Positions 1-9,262 of a DNA stretch of 56,033 nt are shown one piece after another; the first letter of the stretch is position 1, and the number at the start of each line of letters is the position of its first letter. The position numbers and the translations under genes were made by a program. The notes below the pieces were generated by a model. That model searched no databases. It was given only the letters and a program-made list of their open reading frames with translations, and was not told the origin of the DNA. The DNA is taken from positions 1 to 56,033 of the forward strand of contig CACDTF010000006.1 of assembly GCA_902555665.1 (NCBI GenBank), given 5' to 3'. Source of the DNA: an uncultured Pelagibacteraceae bacterium. Lineage in GTDB: Bacteria; Pseudomonadota; Alphaproteobacteria; Pelagibacterales; Pelagibacteraceae.

Positions 1-1
1 A

Positions 2-235
2 TTGTCAAAAGGTATAAAATTAAATTATCCAGAAGCTATAGCTATAATAACAGATTTTGTAGTCGAGGGAGCTAGAGAAGGTAAAAGTGTTGCAGAATTA
101 ATGGAAGCAGGAGCTCACGTTATTAAAAAAAAAGATTGTATGGACGGCATTCCAGATATGGTGAAGGAAGTTCAAGTAGAAGCTACTTTTCCAGATGGAA
201 CTAAATTAGTAACTGTGCACAAACCTATAAGGTAA
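2..235 (+). CDS. ureA: Urease gamma subunit UreA, 5'-truncated by window edge
   Basis: This is the smallest structural subunit of nickel urease, which hydrolyses urea to ammonia and carbamate in the cytoplasm. The 77 visible residues contain the family core [26 protein letters not shown] and the ending [21 protein letters not shown]. The family is about 100 residues long, so roughly the first 23 residues lie left of the window. The TTG at position 2 corresponds to an internal leucine and is not a real start. ureB follows after 8 bases, in the usual ureABC order. The accessory gene ureD is not visible and would be expected upstream. Confidence 0.95.
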   Translation: MSKGIKLNYPEAIAIITDFVVEGAREGKSVAELMEAGAHVIKKKDCMDGIPDMVKEVQVEATFPDGTKLVTVHKPIR

Positions 236-243
236 TAATTATT

Positions 244-549
244 ATGAAGCCAGGCGAAGTAATTACAAAAAAAGAGGAAATTAACCTAAATAAAAACTCC
301 AAAATTACTAAAATTAAAATTTCTAATTCTGGAGATAGACCTGTGCAAGTTGGAAGCCACTATCATTTTTTTGAAACAAATGAGTATTTAGTTTTTGATA
401 GAGAATTAGCATATGGAAAGAGATTAAATATACCTTCAGGAACCGCTGTAAGATTTGAGCCAGGTCAATCTAAAGATGTTGAGCTTATAGAAATTAATGG
501 ATTAAAAAAAATATACGGGTTCAATAAGAAAGTTATGGGTAATTTATAA
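244..549 (+). CDS. ureB: Urease beta subunit UreB
   Basis: This structural subunit packs with UreA and UreC in the urease trimer. The 101-residue protein has the normal length and carries the family features: the MKPGEVI start, a [15 protein letters not shown] segment around residues 31-45, and a [10 protein letters not shown] segment near residue 65. The ATG at 244 follows ureA by 8 bases. Its stop shares one base with the ureC start (TAATG at 547-551), which suggests translational coupling in one operon. Identification is secure from motif content and position. Confidence 0.96.
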   Translation: MKPGEVITKKEEINLNKNSKITKIKISNSGDRPVQVGSHYHFFETNEYLVFDRELAYGKRLNIPSGTAVRFEPGQSKDVELIEINGLKKIYGFNKKVMGNL

Positions 550-2255
550 TGGCTAAAATTTCTAGAGCAGCTTATGCAGATATGTATGGGCCTACTACAG
601 GAGATAAAGTAAGGCTCGCAGATACTGACTTAATTATTGAGGTTGAAAACGATCTAACCACTTATGGTGAAGAAGTAAAGTTTGGTGGTGGAAAGGTAAT
701 AAGAGACGGGATGGGTCAATCTCAAATCAGCAGAGAAAAAGGAGCTGCTGATACAGTTATTACGAATGCTTTAATAGTTGATGTGAATGGAATTTATAAA
801 GCTGATGTTGGTTTGAAAGATGGAAAAATATTTGAAATCGGTAAAGCTGGTAATCCAGATACTCAATCTAAAGTAAATATTATTATTGGTCCAGGAACAG
901 AAATAATTGCAGGTGAGGGAAAAATTTTAACAGCTGGTGGGTTTGATAGCCATATTCATTATATATGTCCCCAACAAATTGATGATGCTTTGCACTCAGG
1001 TATTACGACCATGCTTGGAGGAGGAACTGGACCGGCTCACGGTACACTTGCAACAACTTGTACACCTGGACCATGGCACATACAAAGAATGATTCAATCT
1101 GCTGATGGTTTTTCAATGAATTTAGCTTTTGCTGGAAAAGGAAATTCCTCCCTGCCGGAAGGTCTTGAGGAACAAATTCTAGCAGGAGCTTCAGCTTTAA
1201 AATTACATGAGGATTGGGGAACCACTCCTGGAGCAATTGATAATTGTTTGAATATTGCTGACAAAAACGATGTGCAAGTAATGATTCACACAGACACTTT
1301 AAATGAAAGTGGGTTTGTAGAAAATACAATAAAAGCAATAAACAAAAGAACTATTCATGCTTTTCATACAGAGGGTGCTGGTGGTGGACACGCACCAGAT
1401 ATAATTAAAGTTTGTGGAGAAGAGTATGTTATTCCTTCTTCAACGAACCCAACCAGGCCATACACAGTTAATACAATAGAGGAACATTTAGATATGCTTA
1501 TGGTTTGTCATCATCTTGATAAATCTATTCCAGAGGATGTAGCATTTGCTGAAAGCAGAATAAGAAGAGAAACAATCGCAGCAGAAGATATTCTTCATGA
1601 TATGGGTGCTTTTTCAATTATTGCATCAGATAGTCAGGCAATGGGAAGAGTCGGAGAAGTTATAATTAGAACTTGGCAAACTGCGCATAAAATGAAAGTT
1701 CAAAGAGGAAGTTTACCTGAGGAAAAAGGGGATAATGACAATTTTAGAGTTAAGAGATATTTAGCAAAATACACAATTAATCCAGCAATCGCTCATGGGA
1801 TTTCAAAACATATTGGTAGTATTGAAAAAAATAAACGAGCAGATTTAGTTTTATGGGATCCAGCATTCTTTGGTGCAAAGCCAGAAATGATTTTAATAGG
1901 GGGAAGTATAGCTTGTGCGCAAATGGGAGACCCAAATGCATCAATTCCAACTCCTCAGCCAGTATACACTAGACCAATGTTTTCATCATTTGGAACTTCT
2001 TTGGAGAAATCTTCAGTAATTTTCACAAGCAAACTAGCTCTTGAAAAGAATTCTTTAAAAGATGCAAGTATTAGAAAAGATTTATTACCTGTAGAAAACA
2101 CAAGAGCTATCTCAAAAAAAGATATGATTTTAAATAACAAGTGTCCAAAGATTGAGGTTAATCCTGAGACATACGAAGTAAAAGCTGATGGTGAGATAAT
2201 TACCTGTGAACCAGCTAAAGAACTACCTTTGGCACAAAGATATTTTATGTTTTAG
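549..2255 (+). CDS. ureC: Urease alpha (catalytic) subunit UreC
   Basis: This is the catalytic subunit of urease, in the amidohydrolase superfamily, with two active-site nickel ions. All expected ligands can be placed, each one residue later than in the Klebsiella enzyme: H135 and H137 in [10 protein letters not shown], the carbamylated K218 and H220 in [10 protein letters not shown]247, H273, flap residues C320-H322 in MVCHHLDK, and D361 in ASDSQAMGR. The length of 568 residues is normal. It overlaps ureB by one base and is followed 3 bases later by ureE. The complete catalytic set argues for an active enzyme. Confidence 0.98.
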   Translation: MAKISRAAYADMYGPTTGDKVRLADTDLIIEVENDLTTYGEEVKFGGGKVIRDGMGQSQISREKGAADTVITNALIVDVNGIYKADVGLKDGKIFEIGKAGNPDTQSKVNIIIGPGTEIIAGEGKILTAGGFDSHIHYICPQQIDDALHSGITTMLGGGTGPAHGTLATTCTPGPWHIQRMIQSADGFSMNLAFAGKGNSSLPEGLEEQILAGASALKLHEDWGTTPGAIDNCLNIADKNDVQVMIHTDTLNESGFVENTIKAINKRTIHAFHTEGAGGGHAPDIIKVCGEEYVIPSSTNPTRPYTVNTIEEHLDMLMVCHHLDKSIPEDVAFAESRIRRETIAAEDILHDMGAFSIIASDSQAMGRVGEVIIRTWQTAHKMKVQRGSLPEEKGDNDNFRVKRYLAKYTINPAIAHGISKHIGSIEKNKRADLVLWDPAFFGAKPEMILIGGSIACAQMGDPNASIPTPQPVYTRPMFSSFGTSLEKSSVIFTSKLALEKNSLKDASIRKDLLPVENTRAISKKDMILNNKCPKIEVNPETYEVKADGEIITCEPAKELPLAQRYFMF

Positions 2256-2258
2256 CTT

Positions 2259-2702
2259 ATGGATAATTGTTTTTTAATTGTTAATAAAATTGCCAAAAAT
2301 AAAGCAAAAGATCATATTTCTTTATCATATGATGAGCGATTTTTGAGAAGAAAAAAGCTTGTTTCAGATAATGGTTTTGAGTTTTTAGTAAATTTACCAA
2401 AGACAAAATCACTTTCAGAAAATCAAGCCTTTAGGCTTCAAAGTGGAAATTTGATTTTAATCAAAAACAAAAAAGAAAGTTTACTTGAAATAAAAGGGAA
2501 TAATTTAATGCAATTAATTTGGCATATTGGAAATAGGCATATGCCATGCCAAATTGAAAAAGATAGAATTTTTATTCAGTATGACGAAGTAATAAAAAAA
2601 ATGATACTTAAATTAGGGGGAAAGGTTAAGAAAGTTTCAAGACCTTTTAAACCAGAAGGAGGTGCATATGGAATTGGTAGAACCCATAGCCATAAACACT
2701 AA
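2259..2702 (+). CDS. ureE: Urease accessory protein UreE (nickel chaperone)
   Basis: UreE delivers nickel to the urease activation complex. This 147-residue protein has the two-domain UreE layout. The C-terminal domain contains the conserved WHIGNRHMPCQ segment near residues 88-98, with its metal-binding histidine. The tail is only mildly histidine-rich (THSHKH), unlike the long His tails of some UreE proteins, so it probably stores little nickel. The 3' end overlaps the ribosome binding site and start of ureF in another frame, which implies tight coupling. Confidence 0.93.
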   Translation: MDNCFLIVNKIAKNKAKDHISLSYDERFLRRKKLVSDNGFEFLVNLPKTKSLSENQAFRLQSGNLILIKNKKESLLEIKGNNLMQLIWHIGNRHMPCQIEKDRIFIQYDEVIKKMILKLGGKVKKVSRPFKPEGGAYGIGRTHSHKH

Positions 2703-3348
2703 ATTAAAAAATAAAAAAGATTTAAAAGAGTCTTTACAAATTCTTCAAACTTGGTTCTCACCATCATTTCCTGTTGGAAGTTTTTCATATTCTCATGGTT
2801 TAGAGGCAATGATTAATGATAATTTAATTAATTCAAAAGAAGATATTTTGGATTATTTAAAATGCATCTTAAAATTTGGAACAGGTAAAAATGACATAAT
2901 TTTAATGAAATATACCTATCAAGGAGAAGAGTTAAATGAATTAGCACTATCTCTTTGTCCATCCAAAGAAAGAAAAATTGAGTCTGTTGAAATGGGTAAT
3001 GCTTTTAGAAAAGTTTTAGCTGATAGTTGGGATTTTAATATTAAAGAAAACACTGCTTATTCAATTGCAGTTGCTAAAGCAGCTAAAAATTTCAATATGC
3101 CTATAAACTTAACAATAGTATCTTATCTACAATCCTTTGTATCAAATCTCATAAATGTTTGTATTAAACATATACCCATTGGACAAAAAATTGGACAAGA
3201 CTGCATAATTCAAACTTATGATTTAATTAGAGAAATAGAAAAAGAAAGCGAAAACTTTAATTTAGAAGACTTAGGTGGGATTTGTTTTAATAGTGATATC
3301 TATAGTATCAGACATGAAAATTTGAAAACAAGAATTTATAAAACATGA
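2668..3348 (+). CDS. ureF: Urease accessory protein UreF
   Basis: UreF works with UreD and UreG to activate urease. The family signature [18 protein letters not shown] is present near residues 28-45, and the overall helical, roughly 226-residue form fits. I chose the ATG at 2668 over the GTG at 2662 because the strong ribosome binding site AGAAGGAGG (2654-2662) sits five bases before it. The start lies inside ureE (35-base overlap), and the stop overlaps ureG by four bases (ATGA). Confidence 0.93.
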   Translation: MELVEPIAINTKLKNKKDLKESLQILQTWFSPSFPVGSFSYSHGLEAMINDNLINSKEDILDYLKCILKFGTGKNDIILMKYTYQGEELNELALSLCPSKERKIESVEMGNAFRKVLADSWDFNIKENTAYSIAVAKAAKNFNMPINLTIVSYLQSFVSNLINVCIKHIPIGQKIGQDCIIQTYDLIREIEKESENFNLEDLGGICFNSDIYSIRHENLKTRIYKT

Positions 3349-3956
3349 AAAATATTAATGGACCATTAAAAGTTGGAATAGGTGGACCTGTTGGTGCAGG
3401 AAAGACAAGTTTAACAGCTGAACTGTGCAAATTTTTATCAAAAAAAATTTCTATGGCTGTAATATCAAACGATATTTATACAAAAGAGGATGCAGAATTT
3501 TTAATGAAAGTTCAAGCCTTACCTTTAGAGAGAATTAAAGGAGTTGAAACAGGAGGATGTCCACATACAGCAATCCGTGAAGATGCTTCAATTAATATGC
3601 TTGCTGTAGAAAATATGAAAAAAAAATTTCCTGATCTTGATTTGATTTTAATCGAGTCTGGTGGAGATAATTTAGCAGCAACTTTTAGTCCTGAATTAGT
3701 TGATCTATCTATTTATGTTATTGACGTTGGTATGGGTGGAGATATCCCTAGAAAAGGTGGCCCTGCCATTCAAAAATCTGACTTGTTAATTATTAACAAG
3801 ACAGATTTAGCTCCTCATGTAGAAGTTAATCTTGAAACCATGAAAGAAGACGTAAAAAAGGCCCGAAATGGCTTACCTTATGTTTTTTGTCAGATGAAGA
3901 AGCAAATTGGTGTTGAAGATGTTGCTAAATTTTTATTTTCATCAGGCGGACTATAG
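3345..3956 (+). CDS. ureG: Urease accessory GTPase UreG
   Basis: UreG is the SIMIBI-class GTPase that couples GTP hydrolysis to nickel insertion into urease. The P-loop [11 protein letters not shown] lies at residues 13-23, the nickel-binding CPH motif is in [13 protein letters not shown], and the guanine-specificity NKTD motif is in IINKTDLAP. The length of 203 residues is standard. It is the last gene of the visible urease operon and meets umuC tail to tail after 9 bases. Together with ureE and ureF it supplies every maturation factor except UreD. Confidence 0.96.
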   Translation: MKNINGPLKVGIGGPVGAGKTSLTAELCKFLSKKISMAVISNDIYTKEDAEFLMKVQALPLERIKGVETGGCPHTAIREDASINMLAVENMKKKFPDLDLILIESGGDNLAATFSPELVDLSIYVIDVGMGGDIPRKGGPAIQKSDLLIINKTDLAPHVEVNLETMKEDVKKARNGLPYVFCQMKKQIGVEDVAKFLFSSGGL

Positions 3957-3965
3957 AGTTTTTCA

Positions 3966-5243
3966 TTATGCTCTAATTGTTGGCAAACAATAGAAATCAG
4001 CTGTATCAATTTTAGAAGAATATTGTCTTCGCATATTCCATTTTTTATGAACGCCTGCACTAGCGACACTTAAAGTAGATCTTCCGTATCGATGATTAGT
4101 ATTATCAATTGATCTCATTAAGCTATTTATTTTTTCATCCTTTTCAGATGTAAATAAATTTGTTTTATCACTTGCATTAGATAGACCTGTAAGCATGACA
4201 CCTGCTTTTTGATAACGGTAACCATTTTTAAAAATACTCTCAAGTATTGAAACTGCTGTCTTAACTGTTTCAATACTATTGTTTGTTGCAATTGGAAAAT
4301 CAACTGTCTTTGCGTTTGAATAATATCCAAAGTTTCTTTGGAAAGGACTAGTTCTAACAAATACAGTAATTGCTTTTGCAACTAAAGATTCTGATCTAAT
4401 CTTTTCAGATGCATTCAAACAATAATTTGCAACTGCTTCTTTTAATTCTTGAAAAGTTTCAATTCTTTTTCCAAATGATCTTGAAACAACACAACTCTTT
4501 CTTTTTGTTGTAGTTGTCTCTAAACCTATACAAGAAATTCCTCTAAGCTCCATTGCAGTTCTTGAACTTAGAACATTAGAAGATTTTTTAATCCAGGTAT
4601 TAGATTTATTCTTAAGTTGTTTAGCATTATAAATTCCATGCTTTTGATAAAATTTAGTTAATTGTCTACCAACACCCCAGACATCATTAATTTCAACTTT
4701 TTCTAAAATAGGATCTAAGTTTTCAATACCAATTAAACTTGTCACCCCCGACTGTTTTTTCTTAGCAATATGGTTTGCAACTTTACTTAAAGTTTTTGTG
4801 TTTGCTATTCCAATACTGGTTGGAATACCTGTCCATTGTAAAACTGTTTCTCTAATTTCTTTTCCAACTTTTTCTACTTCAGTATCAGGAAAGTTTGATA
4901 AATCTAAAAAAGCTTCATCAATGGAGTAAACTTCTATTTCTGAATTAAATCTTTTAAGAGTTCGCATCACTCTTCTAGACAAATCTCCATATAAAGAATA
5001 ATTAGATGAGAAAACTTCAACTTTATTTTTAAGAATGATATCTTTTGCTTTAAAGTAAGGTTCTCCCATTTTAATCCCTAAAGCTTTTGCTTCATTTGAT
5101 CTTGAGATGATACAACCATCATTGTTAGATAAAACTACAACAGGTTTTCTTCTTATTTTAGGATTAAATAATCTTTCACATGATACATAAAAAGAATTAC
5201 AATCAATTAATGCTATTTTTTTAGTACGTTGAATGGATGACAT
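3966..5243 (-). CDS. umuC: Translesion DNA polymerase V catalytic subunit UmuC
   Basis: This Y-family polymerase copies past DNA lesions together with UmuD'. Family motifs are visible: [18 protein letters not shown] at the N terminus, the catalytic SIDEAFLD motif near residue 105, and the helix-hairpin-helix VWGVGRQ. At about 425 residues it has the UmuC length. I prefer the ATG at 5243 over a TTG at 5252, because a GGGGAG ribosome-binding sequence lies 9 bases before it. The gene overlaps the end of umuD by 23 bases, so the two form an operon. Expression is probably damage-inducible through the LexA-type box before umuD. Confidence 0.93.
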   Translation of the reverse strand: MSSIQRTKKIALIDCNSFYVSCERLFNPKIRRKPVVVLSNNDGCIISRSNEAKALGIKMGEPYFKAKDIILKNKVEVFSSNYSLYGDLSRRVMRTLKRFNSEIEVYSIDEAFLDLSNFPDTEVEKVGKEIRETVLQWTGIPTSIGIANTKTLSKVANHIAKKKQSGVTSLIGIENLDPILEKVEINDVWGVGRQLTKFYQKHGIYNAKQLKNKSNTWIKKSSNVLSSRTAMELRGISCIGLETTTTKRKSCVVSRSFGKRIETFQELKEAVANYCLNASEKIRSESLVAKAITVFVRTSPFQRNFGYYSNAKTVDFPIATNNSIETVKTAVSILESIFKNGYRYQKAGVMLTGLSNASDKTNLFTSEKDEKINSLMRSIDNTNHRYGRSTLSVASAGVHKKWNMRRQYSSKIDTADFYCLPTIRA

Positions 5244-5616
5244 AAGTAACAACTCCCCAAATAAAAATATCTTGTTCTTCGTTAATTAAAATTCTGTCAG
5301 AAAATTCTTTAGATCCAGAAGTTAAAAATTTTTTATCTCGTTCTTGAACTAAAGTTTTAACTACAAGTTCGTCATGAACATTCGCAATCACTGTTGAAAA
5401 ATTTTTTGGTTTTAAACTTTTATCAACCACTAACAAGTCACCATCATTAATTCCAACATCGACCATGGATTTACCTTGAACTCTGATGATAAAAGTTGCT
5501 GGAACATTTTTTATTAAATGCATGTTCAGATCAATATCTTCTTCAATGTAATCAGTAGCAGGAGAAGGAAAACCAGCGCCTGCTTTATGCAGATAATAAG
5601 GGATTGTTAGTTTCAT
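5221..5616 (-). CDS. umuD: UmuD, self-cleaving subunit of DNA polymerase V
   Basis: UmuD is a LexA-like S24 peptidase that cleaves itself on RecA filaments to give UmuD', the partner of UmuC. From the chosen ATG (5616) the product has 131 residues. It shows the cleavage site A14-G15 before FPSPATDY, catalytic S50 in GKSMVD and K87 in VVKTL. The Ser-Lys spacing of 37 and the cleavage-to-Ser spacing match the E. coli protein. An ATG ten codons upstream (5646) also exists in frame. I rejected it because a strong promoter and a LexA-type box lie between the two, so a transcript from that promoter would start at about the chosen ATG. Confidence 0.9.
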   Translation of the reverse strand: MKLTIPYYLHKAGAGFPSPATDYIEEDIDLNMHLIKNVPATFIIRVQGKSMVDVGINDGDLLVVDKSLKPKNFSTVIANVHDELVVKTLVQERDKKFLTSGSKEFSDRILINEEQDIFIWGVVTYVIHSTY

Positions 5617-5631
5617 GTTCTTGTTTTGTTC
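5617..5631 (-). promoter_or_regulatory. LexA-type SOS box of umuDC
   Basis: The plus strand reads GTTC-TTGTTTT-GTTC, an exact match to the alphaproteobacterial LexA site GTTC-N7-GTTC. Read towards umuD it is GAACAAAACAAGAAC. It directly precedes the chosen umuD ATG and overlaps the predicted transcription start, so bound LexA would block initiation. No lexA gene is in this window. Confidence 0.8.
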
Positions 5632-5632
5632 T

Positions 5633-5661
5633 AATTTATAGACCATTTATACAATACACTC
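5633..5661 (-). promoter_or_regulatory. umuDC promoter (-35/-10)
   Basis: Read on the minus strand, TTGAGT and TATAAA are separated by exactly 17 bases, close to the sigma-70 consensus in both hexamers and spacing. Transcription would start within the LexA-type box, leaving a leader of about 10-15 bases before the ATG at 5616. No transcript data are available, so this is pattern evidence. Confidence 0.65.
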
Positions 5662-5687
5662 AAGAGGTTGTATTTTGAGTCCGTAAT

Positions 5688-5709
5688 TGAATCAAAAGTG
5701 AATCAAAAG
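5688..5709. repeat. Tandem direct repeat, 2 x 11 bp
   Basis: TGAATCAAAAG occurs twice back to back without mismatch (5688-5698 and 5699-5709), in the gap between divergent umuD and the cupin gene. An 11-base period is about one helical turn, so it could hold two protein monomers on one DNA face. It could equally be replication slippage. Confidence 0.6.
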
Positions 5710-5800
5710 GTGAACATCCAAACTACATTTTGTATGCTTGTGGATAAATCCAACCAAGGATAGTTTTAAATTCTAATTTAATTATAAAAGGAGAAAAATA

Positions 5801-6151
5801 ATGAGTTCAATTGAAGTCAAAACTTTTGACAATCCAGATGAAAGTAACACGAATTTTAAAAATGCCAAAATAGATATTGTGAAAGTAGGAGATCAAAGAG
5901 TTATGAGATTAGTTTTACAACCAGGTTGGAAATGGTCACAAGACATTAAGCCAACAGTTGGCACAGATAGCTGCAAAGCAAAGCATCTTGGCGTAATTGT
6001 TTCAGGGGCAGTTTGCGCCAAACATGATGATGGAACTGAATTAACTTATAAAGCTGGTGATGCATATTCAATTGAACCAGGTCATGATGGTTGGGTAGTA
6101 GGCGATAAACCTGCGGTAGTTTATGAGTTTCATGGAAAATGGGGAGAATAG
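5801..6151 (+). CDS. Small single-domain cupin protein
   Basis: This 116-residue protein has the cupin beta-barrel pattern: a PGWKWSQDIKP segment near residue 41, then KHLGVIVSGAVCAKHDDGTELTYKAGDAYSIEPGHDGWV, with a glycine-rich second cupin motif and histidines that may bind a metal. Small stand-alone cupins act as metal-dependent enzymes or ligand sensors, and the substrate cannot be told from sequence. A good ribosome binding site (AAAGGAG) precedes the ATG. It starts a plus-strand run with a VOC, a GFA and a kinase-like gene. Call: cupin family, function unknown. Confidence 0.8.
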   Translation: MSSIEVKTFDNPDESNTNFKNAKIDIVKVGDQRVMRLVLQPGWKWSQDIKPTVGTDSCKAKHLGVIVSGAVCAKHDDGTELTYKAGDAYSIEPGHDGWVVGDKPAVVYEFHGKWGE

Positions 6152-6167
6152 TAAATAAATATAAATT

Positions 6168-6551
6168 ATGAATATTTTAGATTTTGTAATGGTGGGGTCT
6201 AATGACTATGAAAAGTCTAGTGAGTTTTATGATGTTATACTTGAACCATTAAAATTAAAAAAAACTTTAAAGACTGAAAAATATATTGGTTATTCTCATT
6301 TAGGTGAACCAGAAAAAGTAATTTTTTACGTTACAAACCCAGTAAATGGTGAACCAGCAACTTTTGGCAATGGAACACAAATTACTTTATTAGCAGACTC
6401 TAAAGAAGCGGTTAAAAAATTTTATGAAATTGCAATTTCTAAGGGTGCAGTTGATGAAGGAGGTCCAGGTGTGAGAAAAGATGGAAATTATTATGCTTAT
6501 ATTCGTGATTTAGATGGAAATAAGATTGCAGCAAAAAGTAATTTAAAATAA
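6168..6551 (+). CDS. VOC (glyoxalase/bleomycin resistance) family protein
   Basis: This 127-residue protein has the paired beta-alpha-beta-beta-beta layout of the vicinal oxygen chelate fold: an N-terminal VMVGSNDYEKSSEFYD unit and a C-terminal YYAYIRDLDGNKIAAKS unit. The family includes glyoxalases, dioxygenases and isomerases. The metal-ligand pattern here is not the canonical glyoxalase I one, so the substrate is open. It lies 16 bases after the cupin gene and 12 bases before the GFA gene, probably co-transcribed, which hints at small-molecule or aldehyde metabolism. Confidence 0.8.
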   Translation: MNILDFVMVGSNDYEKSSEFYDVILEPLKLKKTLKTEKYIGYSHLGEPEKVIFYVTNPVNGEPATFGNGTQITLLADSKEAVKKFYEIAISKGAVDEGGPGVRKDGNYYAYIRDLDGNKIAAKSNLK

Positions 6552-6563
6552 AAGAGGACTTAT

Positions 6564-6929
6564 ATGAAATTGAATTGTCATTGTGGAGCCGTAGAAGCAG
6601 AAATAAATGCTACAGTTAATGAATTGGCAAAAATTGTAAGATGCAACTGTTCTATTTGTAAAAGAAAAAATGCTACTATGGGAATGGTTAAAAATGAGGA
6701 TTTTAAAGTTACCAAGGGAGAAGATAAATTAAAACTTTATCAATACCATACCAAAGTTGCTAATCATTACTTTTGTACTGAATGTGGAATTTACACTCAT
6801 CACAATCCAAGAAGTGCACCAGCTATGACTGGATTTAATTTAGGCTGTGTAGATGAAGTTAAAGTAGAGAATCTAAAAGAAGTAGCTTTCTTTGATGGTC
6901 TTAACCATCCAATGGATCAAGAAAAATAA
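6564..6929 (+). CDS. GFA family protein (Mss4-like zinc fold)
   Basis: This 121-residue protein carries the zinc-binding cysteines of the GFA/CENP-V fold: CHCGAVE near residue 5, CNCSICKRKNA near residue 28, and FCTECGIYTHH near residue 71. The family was named after glutathione-dependent formaldehyde-activating enzyme, but most members have no proven reaction. AGAGGA precedes the ATG as ribosome binding site. It sits in the cupin-VOC-GFA run. A role in thiol adducts of aldehydes is possible and unproven. Confidence 0.85.
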   Translation: MKLNCHCGAVEAEINATVNELAKIVRCNCSICKRKNATMGMVKNEDFKVTKGEDKLKLYQYHTKVANHYFCTECGIYTHHNPRSAPAMTGFNLGCVDEVKVENLKEVAFFDGLNHPMDQEK

Positions 6930-6936
6930 AAGTCCA

Positions 6937-7866
6937 ATGAAATTATCTGAAGAGTGTTTTAATAAAGTTAAAAAAGATTGTTTTAAATTTATTAAATCAC
7001 AAGAAACCTCAACTGAAAAGTTTAGCAATAAAGAAGGGATGATTAAGAATTTTTTAATTCCAATATGTTTTTGGATTGCAAAAAAAGCAGATAATAAAAA
7101 ACCTTATTTTGTTGGTTTGGCTGGAGGACAGGGAACTGGCAAAACAACTATAAGTTCAATAATTAAGATAATTTTAGAAAAGTACTTTAAATTAAAAGTG
7201 TTTAAGATTTCTATTGATGATTTTTATAAAACTAGAAAAGAAAGAATAGCTTTATCAAAAAAAGTACATCCAATGTTACTTACCAGGGGAGTTCCTGGAA
7301 CTCATGATATCGGTATGATGCTAGATTTCTTTAAAAAATCTAAAGCAAAAAAATTTAAAAATATGAAATTGCCAAAATTTAATAAGGCAATTGATGACAG
7401 ATTTCCTAAAAACAAATGGAACACAATTAACAAAAGACCAGATGTTATTATTTTTGAGGGTTGGTGTGTTGGAGCAAGAGCCGAAACTAACAAGATATTA
7501 AAAAAATCAATTAATTCTATGGAAAAAGCTAATGACCATAAACTAGTTTGGAGAAAATATGTTAATCAACAATTAAAAACTAAATATAAAAAGCTATATT
7601 CTCAATTAAATTGTATGATTTACTTAAAAGCAAAAAACTTTAGTTTATTACAAAAATGGAGATTAAAGCAGGAACATAAACTGTGGTTAAAAACAAAGAA
7701 AAAAGGCGGTCATAAAATAATGAGTAAAGGGGATGTAATAAATTTTATGCAAACATACCAAAGAATTACTCAAAATATGTTTAAAAATATGCCTAAATAT
7801 GCATCTATAATTTTAAATTTAAACAGTAACCATCAAATTAAAACTGCTGTATATAAATCGAAATGA
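6937..7866 (+). CDS. P-loop kinase, D-glycerate 3-kinase-like
   Basis: The 309-residue protein resembles the plant-type glycerate kinase (GLYK/YggC-like) family, which phosphorylates D-glycerate to 3-phosphoglycerate. Visible features are the P-loop AGGQGTGKTT near residues 62-71, the SIDDFYKTRKER segment, the RGVPGTHD substrate-region motif and the FEGWCVG motif. I chose the ATG at 6937; an upstream in-frame ATG would overlap the GFA gene by 38 bases. The stop overlaps the next start (ATGA). A link to glycolate/glycerate salvage is inferred; another small-molecule substrate is possible. Confidence 0.75.
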   Translation: MKLSEECFNKVKKDCFKFIKSQETSTEKFSNKEGMIKNFLIPICFWIAKKADNKKPYFVGLAGGQGTGKTTISSIIKIILEKYFKLKVFKISIDDFYKTRKERIALSKKVHPMLLTRGVPGTHDIGMMLDFFKKSKAKKFKNMKLPKFNKAIDDRFPKNKWNTINKRPDVIIFEGWCVGARAETNKILKKSINSMEKANDHKLVWRKYVNQQLKTKYKKLYSQLNCMIYLKAKNFSLLQKWRLKQEHKLWLKTKKKGGHKIMSKGDVINFMQTYQRITQNMFKNMPKYASIILNLNSNHQIKTAVYKSK

Positions 7867-9155
7867 AAAAAATATTTATCATAGTTATCGCATCAATATT
7901 ATATTTTGGTAATGCTTTCGCAGTTACGCTTCTTGATGCATTAAATCAAACATATAAAAATAATATTCAACTAAATGCTGAAAGAGAAAATATTAAAGTT
8001 TCAGAGGAAGATGTAAATATTGCAAAAGCTGATTATAAACCTTCTATAACTGTGAAAGGATCAAAAAATATTGAAGAAACGAATAAACTTACAAATCAAA
8101 GCGGAGGTGATGCAAGTGTAACTGATGTAGATCCATTCACTACTTCAATTAAATTAGAACAAACATTGTTAGATTTTGGTAGAGATCTTACACTTCAAAA
8201 AAATATTACTGCTTTAGATTTAGCAAAAGCACAATTAGTTAAAAAAGAACAGGATATTTTACATAAAGCAATTGATGCATTCACAAACTTAATTCTTGCT
8301 AGAGAAAAGTTAGATATTAACGCTAAAAATTTAAATCTTTTAATCAGACAAGTTGAAAATGATAAAATTAGAAGAGACAGAGGTCAAATTACAAATACTG
8401 ATTTAGCACAATCTGAATCATCACTTGCAGGTGCTCAAGCACAATTTGCTAAAGCAAAAAGTGACTTATTAATCAGTAAACTTAATTATGAGAATATAAT
8501 TGGTAAAATCAGCGATCCAAATCAATTACAAAAAAATTCAAATGCGATAGTTAGTATTCCAAGTACTTTAAACGAGGCAATTAATCTTTCAAAACAAAAT
8601 AACCCTGATATTCAAATAGCAAAATTTGATTTGGCTAAAGCTGAAAAAGAATTAGCAATTTCAGAGTCAGATCTAAAACCAACTGCTTCTTTATCTTTAG
8701 AAAGATCTTATACAGAAGACCTTAGTTCTACTTATGATGAGAGAGAAAAAGATATATTAAAAGCAGAAATTAGTTGGCCTTTTTATTCAGGAGGAAAAAA
8801 AAGATCAACTATTAATAAAAATTCAAATTTAACTACTAGAAAAAGATTACTTTTAGATGATGCTGTAAGAACCAATAAAACCAATGTAGCAAGTGCATGG
8901 TCTAGTTTAGAGTCTTCAGAAAGTTTTTTAAATTCAGTTAGAGTTCAAGTAAATGCCGCTGAAATAGCTAATGAAGGAATTGCTGCAGAGTACGAAAGAG
9001 GTTCTAGAACCACTTTAGATGTTATTCAATCAAATGCCTTATTGCTTTCTGCTCAAATTTCTTTAGCAAGTTCTGAGAAAAACTATCTAATGGCTCAATA
9101 TAATCTGCTTAAAGCAGTAGGCTTGTTAAATAGCCAATATCTAAAACTGAAGTAA
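7863..9155 (+). CDS. TolC-like outer membrane efflux protein
   Basis: This is an outer-membrane factor of the TolC family, which forms the exit duct for type I secretion or RND/ABC efflux. The 430-residue protein starts with a signal peptide (MKKIFIIVIASILYFGNAFA) and has two long coiled-coil repeats, each with the typical LDLAKAQL or LLLSAQISLASSEKNYLMAQYNLLKAVG pattern. The length matches TolC. It begins within the stop of the kinase-like gene. No pump or membrane-fusion protein is adjacent, so it probably serves partners encoded elsewhere. Confidence 0.88.
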   Translation: MKKIFIIVIASILYFGNAFAVTLLDALNQTYKNNIQLNAERENIKVSEEDVNIAKADYKPSITVKGSKNIEETNKLTNQSGGDASVTDVDPFTTSIKLEQTLLDFGRDLTLQKNITALDLAKAQLVKKEQDILHKAIDAFTNLILAREKLDINAKNLNLLIRQVENDKIRRDRGQITNTDLAQSESSLAGAQAQFAKAKSDLLISKLNYENIIGKISDPNQLQKNSNAIVSIPSTLNEAINLSKQNNPDIQIAKFDLAKAEKELAISESDLKPTASLSLERSYTEDLSSTYDEREKDILKAEISWPFYSGGKKRSTINKNSNLTTRKRLLLDDAVRTNKTNVASAWSSLESSESFLNSVRVQVNAAEIANEGIAAEYERGSRTTLDVIQSNALLLSAQISLASSEKNYLMAQYNLLKAVGLLNSQYLKLK

Positions 9156-9184
9156 ATATTTGATTTTTTGAGCCTGAAAATAAA

Positions 9185-9213
9185 TATATTGCCAATGAGA
9201 ACAAAATGTGTAC
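9185..9213 (+). promoter_or_regulatory. recA promoter region with near-match LexA-type box
   Basis: GAAC-AAAATGT-GTAC at 9199-9213 differs by one base from GAAC-N7-GAAC and shares GAACAAAA with the umuD box. A TATATT -10 candidate lies at 9185-9190, so the box would again cover the start of transcription. A possible -35 (TTGATT, 9160-9165) is 19 bases upstream, longer than ideal. Regulation of recA by LexA is usual in bacteria; this site is a candidate. Confidence 0.5.
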
Positions 9214-9262
9214 ATTTATTTCATGATTCGAGTATTAAAAAATTTAAAAAAAGAGGCAAAAA

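Noticed and set aside
1003-1338. Open frame of 111 codons antisense to ureC
   Set aside because: It lies wholly inside ureC on the other strand, has low-complexity Leu/Gln/Phe composition typical of antisense reading in AT-rich DNA, and no ribosome binding site or family motif.
3966-5616. umuDC as a mobile-element cargo
   Set aside because: No integrase, transposase, terminal repeat or attachment site is near, and base composition by eye matches the surroundings.
5741-5752. Short palindrome TGGAT-AA-ATCCA upstream of the cupin gene
   Set aside because: Arms of five bases in AT-rich DNA are expected by chance, and it is not aligned with a convincing promoter.
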